Shown here: positions 57,219 through 64,000 of the stretch, in pieces
How positions within the stretch are numbered: the first letter of the stretch is position 1
Layout of the letters: each line of letters begins with the position of its first letter
From: Rhodanobacteraceae bacterium
GTDB lineage: Bacteria; Pseudomonadota; Gammaproteobacteria; Xanthomonadales; Rhodanobacteraceae
DNA length: 64,000 bases
Reading direction: 5' to 3'
Assembly: GCA_030123585.1 (NCBI GenBank)
Contig: CP126120.1
Coordinates: 3,101,001-3,165,000 of the forward strand
The notes under the pieces: generated by a model
Database searches by the model: none
What the model was told of the DNA's origin: nothing
Seen by the model: the letters and a program-made list of their open reading frames with translations, nothing else
Translations under genes and position numbers: made by a program

Positions 57219-59594
57219 ATGTCGTTGAAACGTGCCTTGGGCGCATTTGTGCTGGTCGCCGGCCTCGGCCTGATCCTGACTGCCCATGCATCGGTGACGG
57301 CGCAACTGCGAAGCGTCGACGCGCACGGCTTTGCGCTTGACCTGGATGACGCGACGGCTTCGGTGCAGATGGTGGCGCCCGGCGTGCTGCGCGTGCACTA
57401 CGTGCCGATGGGACGCACGACGCCGGCGAGTCTCGTGATCGATCCGCAAGGCGTGCCGGCCGCGGCGTTCAGACCCGAATTCTCGCGTGAGGGCGATGTG
57501 GTCACGCTCCGTTCGGCCCGGATGGTCGCGACGTGGGACGCGAAGACCGGCACGTTGACCGTCACTGATCCGCAAGGTCGCGTGCTGATGCGGCAACCCG
57601 ACATCATTGCGCTGGCGCAGGGCCGCATCGAATTCGAGCACGCGGCCAACGACGCGCTGTACGGCATCGGTGGTTACGAGGCCAACCAGCCCGTCACGGC
57701 CGGCCTGCTGCGCAGCGGCAGGCAGGTCGCGCAGGCCGGCAAGCAGGGCCATGCGGGCGCGCCGTTCGTGTGGAGCACCTCGGGCTGGGGCGTGCTGGTG
57801 GACTGCGATGGCGCGGATTTCGAACTGGACGGGGGCAAGCTCGCGATCAGCGGGTTCAAGCGTCCCGATGCCGATTACTACATCCTGGTCGGCACGCCGG
57901 ATGAAGTGTTCGGCGAGCTTTCCATGATCAGCGGCCCCGCGCCGCTGTTCCCGAAGTGGGCGATGGGTTTCACCAACAGCCAGTGGGGCATCGACCAGAA
58001 GGAACTGCTGGACATCGTCAAGACCTACCGCGCCAAGCACATCCCGCTCGACAACTTCACGCTGGACTTCGACTGGAAGGCCTGGGGGCAGGGCGACTAC
58101 GGCGAGTTCCGCTGGAATCCCGAGAAGTTCCCCGACGGCCCGAGCGGCAAGCTGGCGAAGACGTTGGCGGCCGAGGGCGTGCACCTCACCGGCATCATGA
58201 AGCCGCGCCTGTTGCTGGGCACGGCCGAGGGCGACTACGCCACGGCGCACGACTTGTGGATTCCCGGTGAAAAACCGTATCCGGAATACTTTTCGCACAA
58301 GCCGGCGAAGGACGTCGATTTCGACAAGCCCGCGGCCCGGCGCTGGTATGGCGAGCTCGCGATCAAGTACGGCTTCGATGCGGGCATGGCCGGCTGGTGG
58401 AACGACGAGGCCGATGTGTACGGCAAGGACGGCACGCTCACGTCGAACACGCAGTTCCTCAACATGCAGCGTGCGTTGTACGACGCGCAGCGCGCGGTGA
58501 GCGACCAGCGCGTGTGGTCGATCAACCGCACCTTCTGGCTGGGGTCGCAGCGCTATGCCTACGGCATGTGGTCGGGCGACATCGACACCGGTTTCGCCAG
58601 CATGGCCGCGCAACGCACGCGGATGCTGAGTGCGATCGAAGTCGGCGAAGCGCTGTGGGGCATGGACGGCGGCGGCTTCAACGGCCACCCGTCCGACGAG
58701 AACTACGCGCGCTGGATCGAGTTCGGCGCGTTCACGCCGATCTTCCGCGTGCACGGCACCTTCAACGAGAAGCGCCAGCCGTGGTTGTACGGGCCCGTCG
58801 CCGAAGCCGCCGCGACCGCGGCGATCCGGTTGCGCTACGCGCTGATCCCGTACATCTATGCGTACCAGCATGCCGATCGCGCGCACGGCGTGGGCCTGGT
58901 GCGTCCGCTCGCCTTCGACTGGCCCGACGATCCCAACGTGCGCAACGACGTCGATGCGTGGCTGTTCGGCGAATGGCTTTTGGTGTCGCCGGTGGTCGAG
59001 CAGGGCCAGTCGTCGAAGCGCATCTACCTGCCGGCGGGCACGTGGACCGACTGGTTCTCTGGCAAGACGTACGCGGGCGGACAAACCATCGATCTTCCGG
59101 TCGATGCGCAGACCTGGCGCGACATCCCGCTGTTCATCCGCGCCGGCGCGATCATCCCGATGCAGCCGGTGATGGATTACGTCGGCCAGCATCCGGTCAC
59201 GACAGTGACGGTGCAGGTGTTTCCCTCGGATCAGCCCACGCAGTTCGACTATTACGACGACGACGGCGAAACGTATGCATACGAGCAGGGCGCGTATTTC
59301 CTGCAGCGCCTCGCGGTGCAGCGCAACGGCGAGGGCGTGACATTCCGGACGCAGGCGCCTGCCGGCAGCTACCAGCCCGCACTGCGTCACTGGCTGGTCA
59401 ATGTTCACGGCATCGCTGCCGCGGCCGTGCAGGCGCAGGGCGCCCAGCTCAAGCACTACGCCACGCCCGCCGCGCTCGCGTCGGCCAAGGGCGAAGGCTG
59501 GACCACGGGACACGACCGCTACGGCGCCTTCACCCAGATCAAGCTCGACGCCGGTGCGGTGCGCGACGTCGCGCTGCGCAGGGCCGGACATTGA
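57219..59594 (+). CDS. Exported GH31 glycosidase
   Basis: A 791-residue GH31 enzyme, signal peptide to about residue 24. The N-terminal beta-sandwich includes YGIGGYE; the catalytic domain shows FTLDFDWKAWGQGDYG, then GWWNDEADVY (catalytic Asp) and MWSGDIDTGF (acid/base). The C-terminal part has AYEQGAY and a beta tail. GH31 covers alpha-glucosidases, alpha-xylosidases and others; the locus suggests alpha-glucosides but the exact specificity is not decided by the sequence. GGAG lies before the ATG at 57219. Confidence 0.92.
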   Translation: MSLKRALGAFVLVAGLGLILTAHASVTAQLRSVDAHGFALDLDDATASVQMVAPGVLRVHYVPMGRTTPASLVIDPQGVPAAAFRPEFSREGDVVTLRSARMVATWDAKTGTLTVTDPQGRVLMRQPDIIALAQGRIEFEHAANDALYGIGGYEANQPVTAGLLRSGRQVAQAGKQGHAGAPFVWSTSGWGVLVDCDGADFELDGGKLAISGFKRPDADYYILVGTPDEVFGELSMISGPAPLFPKWAMGFTNSQWGIDQKELLDIVKTYRAKHIPLDNFTLDFDWKAWGQGDYGEFRWNPEKFPDGPSGKLAKTLAAEGVHLTGIMKPRLLLGTAEGDYATAHDLWIPGEKPYPEYFSHKPAKDVDFDKPAARRWYGELAIKYGFDAGMAGWWNDEADVYGKDGTLTSNTQFLNMQRALYDAQRAVSDQRVWSINRTFWLGSQRYAYGMWSGDIDTGFASMAAQRTRMLSAIEVGEALWGMDGGGFNGHPSDENYARWIEFGAFTPIFRVHGTFNEKRQPWLYGPVAEAAATAAIRLRYALIPYIYAYQHADRAHGVGLVRPLAFDWPDDPNVRNDVDAWLFGEWLLVSPVVEQGQSSKRIYLPAGTWTDWFSGKTYAGGQTIDLPVDAQTWRDIPLFIRAGAIIPMQPVMDYVGQHPVTTVTVQVFPSDQPTQFDYYDDDGETYAYEQGAYFLQRLAVQRNGEGVTFRTQAPAGSYQPALRHWLVNVHGIAAAAVQAQGAQLKHYATPAALASAKGEGWTTGHDRYGAFTQIKLDAGAVRDVALRRAGH

Positions 59595-59666
59595 TGGTGC
59601 CCGCGGGTTTTCTGCGCCGCTGCCGCTGGACGAATGCGCCGGAATAAGCGAGACTCAAGGCCTCGA

Positions 59667-59680
59667 TGCAAACGTTTACA
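59667..59680. promoter_or_regulatory. LacI-type operator candidate O3
   Basis: TGCAAACGTTTACA fits the LacI-family consensus TGNNANCGNTNNCA exactly. It lies in the 110-base gap before the GH39-like gene, 25 bases ahead of its start codon. It could regulate a promoter internal to the operon. Confidence 0.65.
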
Positions 59681-59704
59681 TCGGCTTGGCCATTGGGGTT
59701 CATC

Positions 59705-61258
59705 ATGAAGGGTTCGAAGATTTTCCGACGCCTTGCGCTGGGTCTGGCCGCGCTGGCGTTGTGCGCTGCGAGCGGTTTCGCGATAGCGGCGGCACCGGCC
59801 GCCGTGAAGCTGCAGGTCGACGCCACCGCCCGCGGCACGCCGTTCCCGCATTTCTGGGAACAGATGTTCGGCTCCGGGCGCGCGGTGCTGTCGCTGCGCG
59901 ACGACTACCGCAAGGATCTCGAAGCGGTGCACGCGGCGACCGGCTTCGGCTACGTGCGCTTCCACGGCATCTTCGACGATGACGTCGGCCTGGTGCAGCG
60001 TGGCAAGGACGGCCAGATCAGCTACAACTTTTCCTACATCGACCAGATCTACGACGGCCTGCTCGCGCGCGGGGTGAAACCGTTCGTGGAGATGGGCTTC
60101 ATGCCGGAGGCGCTGAGTTCCGATCCGTCGAAGCATCATTCGTTCTGGTACCACCCGAACGTGATGCCGCCCAGGAGTTACGCGGAATGGGACGCGATGA
60201 TCCGGGCGTTCGCGCAGCACCTCGTCGAGCGCTACGGCATCGACGAGGTGGCGAGCTGGTACTTCGAGGTGTGGAACGAACCCAACCTGGATTTCTGGGG
60301 CGGCAAGCCCGAGCAGCCCACGTACTTCGAGCTGTACGACCACACCGTGCGCGCGCTGAAGTCGGTGAGCCCGCGCATCCGCGTGGGCGGTCCCGCCACC
60401 GCGCAGGCGGCGTGGGTGCCGGCGTTCCTCGAACACGTCCGCCAGGCGAACGTGCCGGTCGACTTCGTCAGCACCCACGTGTACGGCGACGACACTTCGC
60501 AGAACGTGTTCCACGACGACCGGCCGGTCTCGCGCGCCGACATGGTATGCAAGGCGGTGGACAAGGTGCACCGCGAAATCCTTGCCTCGCCGTATCCGAA
60601 GGTGCCGCTGGTGTTCAGCGAATACAACGCGTCCTACGCCAACCTGCCCAACGTCACCGACACCGTGTTCATGGGGCCGTGGCTCGCCAACACGATCCGC
60701 GAGTGCGCGGGCAAGGTCGCGATGATGAGCTACTGGACGTTCTCCGACGTGTTCGAGGAACAGGGCATCGTGCGCACGCCGTTCTACGGCGGCTTCGGGA
60801 TCATCGCCGAGGATCGCATCGACAAACCCGCGTTCAACGCATTCGCGATGCTGCACAAGCTGGGCGACGTGCGCCTGCCGTTGCGATCCGACAGCGCACT
60901 GGCGACGCGCCGCGCCGACGGCACGCTGGCGCTGGCGCTGTGGAATTACGCGTCGCCGGTGGGTGACACCGCCCGCTACACGCCGGGCGCACCCAAGGGT
61001 TCGACCAGGCATTTCGAACTGCGCGTGAGCCATCTGGGCGCCGACGCCAAGGCCACCGTGTGGCGGGTGGATACGACGCACGGCAACGCGGTCGCCGCGT
61101 TCGATGCGATGGGGCGGCCGGCCTTCCCGAGTCGCGAGCAGATCGAGCAACTGCGCGCGGCGGGACAACTCGCCGCGCCCGAAACCATGACGGTCCACGA
61201 CGGCCACCTCGCGCTCGACGTGCCGCCGCAGGGCCTGGTCGTGGTGGAGCTGCATTGA
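59705..61258 (+). CDS. Exported GH39-like glycosidase
   Basis: A 517-residue protein with a signal peptide (MKGSKIFRRLALGLAALALCAASGFAIAAA). The TIM-barrel motifs are VRFHGIFDDD, FEVWNEPNLDFWGG with the acid/base Glu, and VFSEYNASYAN with the nucleophile Glu, which match GH39 (beta-xylosidase/alpha-L-iduronidase-type) enzymes. The C-terminal beta-sandwich follows from about 420. A beta-linked substrate would be expected, unlike the alpha-specific neighbours. The start at 59705 leaves O3 upstream; an ATG at 59666 overlaps O3 and lacks a ribosome-binding site. Confidence 0.86.
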   Translation: MKGSKIFRRLALGLAALALCAASGFAIAAAPAAVKLQVDATARGTPFPHFWEQMFGSGRAVLSLRDDYRKDLEAVHAATGFGYVRFHGIFDDDVGLVQRGKDGQISYNFSYIDQIYDGLLARGVKPFVEMGFMPEALSSDPSKHHSFWYHPNVMPPRSYAEWDAMIRAFAQHLVERYGIDEVASWYFEVWNEPNLDFWGGKPEQPTYFELYDHTVRALKSVSPRIRVGGPATAQAAWVPAFLEHVRQANVPVDFVSTHVYGDDTSQNVFHDDRPVSRADMVCKAVDKVHREILASPYPKVPLVFSEYNASYANLPNVTDTVFMGPWLANTIRECAGKVAMMSYWTFSDVFEEQGIVRTPFYGGFGIIAEDRIDKPAFNAFAMLHKLGDVRLPLRSDSALATRRADGTLALALWNYASPVGDTARYTPGAPKGSTRHFELRVSHLGADAKATVWRVDTTHGNAVAAFDAMGRPAFPSREQIEQLRAAGQLAAPETMTVHDGHLALDVPPQGLVVVELH

Positions 61259-63480
61259 TGCGCCGCCGACGGTCCGCACGCCTTGGCCTGCCGTTCGCGC
61301 TGATGGCGATCATGGGAACCGGGTCGGCTGCGACACCAGCGTCGCCGTGGCACGATCGCATCGATTGGCGCGGCCAGTCCGCCGTGATGCGGACCGCGGC
61401 GGACAGCAGTTTCGTCCTGCACGGTCCGTTCGGCTCGCGCACGATCGCTGCGCAAAGCCGCAGCGTGCAGACCGCCAACACGCTGTTCGACGGCTTGTAC
61501 GCGATGGCGCAGGACGACCTCAAACAGGATTCGGTCACCGAGATCCACGACGGCGCCTACGACCACGACGGCGCGATCCCGTGCCACTGCTTCGAAACCG
61601 GCGAGAAGTGGCCGTACGTGTGGACGCGCGACCTGTCGTATTCGGTCGATCTGGGTTTGTGGCGGTTCGACGCCGCGCGCTCGCGCAACGGGCTGTTGTT
61701 CAAGCTGTCCGGCGTGCGCGCGCAAGACGTGCCGCAAGGCTTGTACCCGATGCAGGACACCGGCTCGGGCGGAAGCTGGCCGATCAGCACCGATCGGGTG
61801 GTGTGGTTCCTCGGCGCGCGCCATCTGCTCGATGACAAACCTTTTGCCGACAAGGTCTGGCAGGCGCTCAACGACACGCTGGCGCAGGATCGCGAATATG
61901 CGTTCGACGCGCGTACGGGCCTGTACCGCGGCGAGACCTCGTTCCTCGACTGGCGCGAGCAGACCTATCCCGGGTGGACCAAGGACAACGTGGTGTTCAT
62001 CGCGCAGTCGTTCGCGCTGTCCACCAACGTGCTGCATTACGAGGCGTTGCGGCTGGCCGCGCGCATCGCCACGCAGCGCCGCGACCCGCGCGCCGAAACG
62101 TATGCACAGCAGGCCGACGCGTTGAAGCAGGCGATCAACGCGCATTTCTGGCGCGCCGACCGCGGCATGTACATGAGCTACATCGGCGGCGACGGCCTGC
62201 CGGTGGAAGCCTACGACCTGCTGGGCCTGTCGCTCGCGATCACCAGCGGCGTGGCCGATGCCGAACGCGCGCGTTCTTCGCTGGTGCACTATCCCGCATG
62301 GCTCGCGGGCAGTCCGGTGATCTGGCCCGAACGCGCCGACCAGCCGATCTACCACAACCGCGCGATCTGGCCGTTCGTCAGCGCTTACGCCCTGCGCGCC
62401 GCGCGCAAGGTGGACGACCCCGCATTGATTGCCTTTGCGATCGAGTCGATCATGCGCGGCGCGGCGCTGGCCGGCTCCAACATGGAAAACTACGAACTGG
62501 TGACCGAGGCCACGCACGTCGATGACGGCAAGCTCAGCGGCCCGGTGGTGGATTCGCCGCGCCAGTTGTGGTCGGTGGCGGCCTACCTGGACATGGTGGC
62601 GGAAGGCGTGTTCGGCTTGACCGATGACGGCAGGATCGAACCGAAGCTGCCGATATCGCTGGTGCCGATGCTGTTCGGCAATAAGGACACCATCACGCTG
62701 CAGTTGCCGCAGCAGCGCATCACGCTGCACCGTCCGAAAAACCTGCACGGCGATTTGCTGGTCGCGGACAAGGTCGTGCGTCGTGGATCGAATGCCGAAG
62801 TCACATTGAAAGCCGTCACGGTAGCGCCGTTGCCGCCGCGCCGCGATGCGCCGATGTATGCACCGGCGACGCCGCCCGCGCCGCGCGTCGACCGCGACGG
62901 CGATACATGGCGGATCCACGCGGAAGGCGATCGCAACATGTTGTACGTCGATGGCAAGCCGTTCGGACAGATCGGCAATGCCTGGACATTGCCGGCATCG
63001 CCTGCACGCCGCTGCCTGCGCGTGACGCAACTCGGCAAGGATGGCATCGAATCGCTGCCGAGCCTTGCGACCTGCATCGGCGACGACGCAAGCGTGGCGG
63101 GTGGCTGGCCACGCACGTGGACCACGTCGGCGAGTGGCGAGCATCGCGTGTGGCTGGATTACGCCAACGGCCATGGCCCGATCAATACCGGCATCACCGC
63201 GGCGGTGAAGCGCATGGTCATCCGTTGCGACGGCAGCCCGGAACAAACCGTGCCGATCGTGATGCCGCACAGCGTCGGTGAGCAGCGTTCCACGACGGCC
63301 ACGTTCGCCGCGAAAGCCGGCGCGCGCTGCACCTTCGCGCTGGAGCAGGGCTTCAACATGAGCGACCTCGCGAACTTCGCGCACTACACCGGCGGCGAAG
63401 GCGGCAGCACGGGACCCTTGAACGATGCCAGAATCGGCGCTCTCCACATCGCGCCGCTTTCGGCAGACACGCCCCCATGA
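61258..63480 (+). CDS. Exported six-hairpin glycosidase-like protein
   Basis: A 740-residue protein. Signal peptide to about residue 27. The large middle part (about 60-510) is an (alpha/alpha)6 barrel, with GEKWPYVWTRDLSYSVDLGL and ETSFLDWREQTYPG segments that contain candidate catalytic acids (Asp, Glu), and a C-terminal beta-rich part. It resembles glycogen-debranching or rhamnosidase-type six-hairpin proteins, but I do not recognise a specific GH family. The start overlaps the GH39 stop (TGATG) and the stop overlaps the transporter start. It probably completes the periplasmic breakdown of the locus substrate. Confidence 0.75.
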   Translation: MRRRRSARLGLPFALMAIMGTGSAATPASPWHDRIDWRGQSAVMRTAADSSFVLHGPFGSRTIAAQSRSVQTANTLFDGLYAMAQDDLKQDSVTEIHDGAYDHDGAIPCHCFETGEKWPYVWTRDLSYSVDLGLWRFDAARSRNGLLFKLSGVRAQDVPQGLYPMQDTGSGGSWPISTDRVVWFLGARHLLDDKPFADKVWQALNDTLAQDREYAFDARTGLYRGETSFLDWREQTYPGWTKDNVVFIAQSFALSTNVLHYEALRLAARIATQRRDPRAETYAQQADALKQAINAHFWRADRGMYMSYIGGDGLPVEAYDLLGLSLAITSGVADAERARSSLVHYPAWLAGSPVIWPERADQPIYHNRAIWPFVSAYALRAARKVDDPALIAFAIESIMRGAALAGSNMENYELVTEATHVDDGKLSGPVVDSPRQLWSVAAYLDMVAEGVFGLTDDGRIEPKLPISLVPMLFGNKDTITLQLPQQRITLHRPKNLHGDLLVADKVVRRGSNAEVTLKAVTVAPLPPRRDAPMYAPATPPAPRVDRDGDTWRIHAEGDRNMLYVDGKPFGQIGNAWTLPASPARRCLRVTQLGKDGIESLPSLATCIGDDASVAGGWPRTWTTSASGEHRVWLDYANGHGPINTGITAAVKRMVIRCDGSPEQTVPIVMPHSVGEQRSTTATFAAKAGARCTFALEQGFNMSDLANFAHYTGGEGGSTGPLNDARIGALHIAPLSADTPP

Positions 63481-64000
63481 ATCGCAAACCAGCGTTGTCG
63501 TTCTGGCAGATCTGGAACATGTGTTTCGGGTTCCTCGGCATCCAGTTCGGGTTCGCGCTGCAGAACGCCAACGTCAGCCGCATCTTCCAGACCCTTGGCG
63601 CCAGCGTGGATGCGATCCCCGCGCTGTGGATCGCGGCGCCCTTGACCGGATTGATCGTGCAGCCGCTGATCGGCCACTGGTCCGATCGCACCTGGGGCCG
63701 GCTCGGCCGGCGACGTCCGTATTTCCTCGTCGGCGCGGTGCTGGCGACGCTGGCGTTGTTCGCGATGCCGAACGCGCCGCTGCTGTGGATCGCGGCGGGC
63801 CTGCTGTGGATCATGGATGCGTCGTTCAACGTGGCAATGGAACCGTTCCGCGCGTTCGTGGGCGACCAGTTGCCGACGCAGCAGCGCGCGAAAGGCTACG
63901 CGATGCAGAGCTTCTTCATCGGCATCGGCGCGGTGGTGGCGTCGCTGTTGCCGTGGATCCTTGCACATTACGGCATCCCGAACACCGCGCCCGCAGGCGC
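63477..64000 (+). CDS. SLC45/GPH-like MFS sugar transporter (partial, 3' end missing)
   Basis: The first 174 codons are in the window, without a stop. About five transmembrane helices are seen. GHWSDRTWGRLGRRRPY after helix 2 is the Arg-Gly-Arg-Arg-Arg-Pro type loop of GPH/SUT-like sugar transporters, similar to sucrose/maltose porters of TonB-linked loci. It overlaps the preceding stop (ATGA). It would move the sugar released in the periplasm into the cell. Confidence 0.88.
   Translation, partial: MNRKPALSFWQIWNMCFGFLGIQFGFALQNANVSRIFQTLGASVDAIPALWIAAPLTGLIVQPLIGHWSDRTWGRLGRRRPYFLVGAVLATLALFAMPNAPLLWIAAGLLWIMDASFNVAMEPFRAFVGDQLPTQQRAKGYAMQSFFIGIGAVVASLLPWILAHYGIPNTAPAG

Overview
The window is a GC-rich chromosomal segment, most likely from a gammaproteobacterium of the Xanthomonadales/Rhodanobacteraceae type. 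This rests on three things: housekeeping order (rnr-rlmB, rpsT next to murJ, rplU-rpmA-obgE, nnr-tsaE-amiC), several families of short dispersed palindromes typical of that group, and a TonB receptor linked to a tryptophan-halogenase homologue and glycoside hydrolases. The assignment is by eye from gene content; no database search was run.

Layout. 1-2.5 kb: end of rnr, rlmB, a small membrane protein, a conserved unknown gene and an alkyltransferase-like DNA-repair protein. 2.6-8.8 kb: tRNA-Phe(GAA) followed by a P4-type tyrosine integrase and a small accessory island. The island holds an AlpA-like regulator, a zinc-finger-like protein, a possible replication protein with four iteron-like repeats, and several unknowns. 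No right attachment site was found. 8.8-16.7 kb (minus strand except the peroxidase): a thiol/redox run (cysteine-synthase-like, GST, AhpD-like), a catalase-related peroxidase, 3-hydroxybutyrate dehydrogenase, a patatin phospholipase and a Tat-exported multicopper oxidase. 16.8-37.3 kb: mostly core functions, namely a DinG-type helicase, tsaB, a thioesterase, uvrA, rplU-rpmA-obgE, rpsT, murJ, panB-panC-panD, queG, nnr-tsaE-amiC, tRNA-Asn(GTT) and an isolated HMG-CoA-synthase-like gene. 37.3-43 kb: a pseudopilin gene and a two-gene minus-strand unit. This unit encodes a SIR2-like/TIR protein and a large membrane-anchored STAND NTPase with a repeat-rich tail, and is the best candidate for an undescribed conflict or signalling system. 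43.2-45.3 kb: uvrB.

45.4-64 kb is one glycan-utilisation locus. A minus-strand operon encodes a cytoplasmic GH13 glucosidase, a sugar-porter MFS protein, a LacI-type regulator and glucokinase. A divergent plus-strand operon encodes a TonB-dependent receptor, a tryptophan-halogenase homologue, exported GH13, GH31 and GH39-like enzymes, a six-hairpin glycosidase-like protein and an SLC45-like MFS transporter that runs off the end. Near-identical LacI-type palindromes lie in the divergent promoter region and a third lies before the GH39 gene. The inferred flow is uptake by the TonB receptor, periplasmic trimming, inner-membrane transport, cytoplasmic hydrolysis and phosphorylation of glucose.

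Dispersed palindromes occupy most gaps. In all three copies of the TAGGAGCG family, the repeat end supplies the TAG stop codon of the neighbouring gene (tsaB, uvrB, STAND NTPase).
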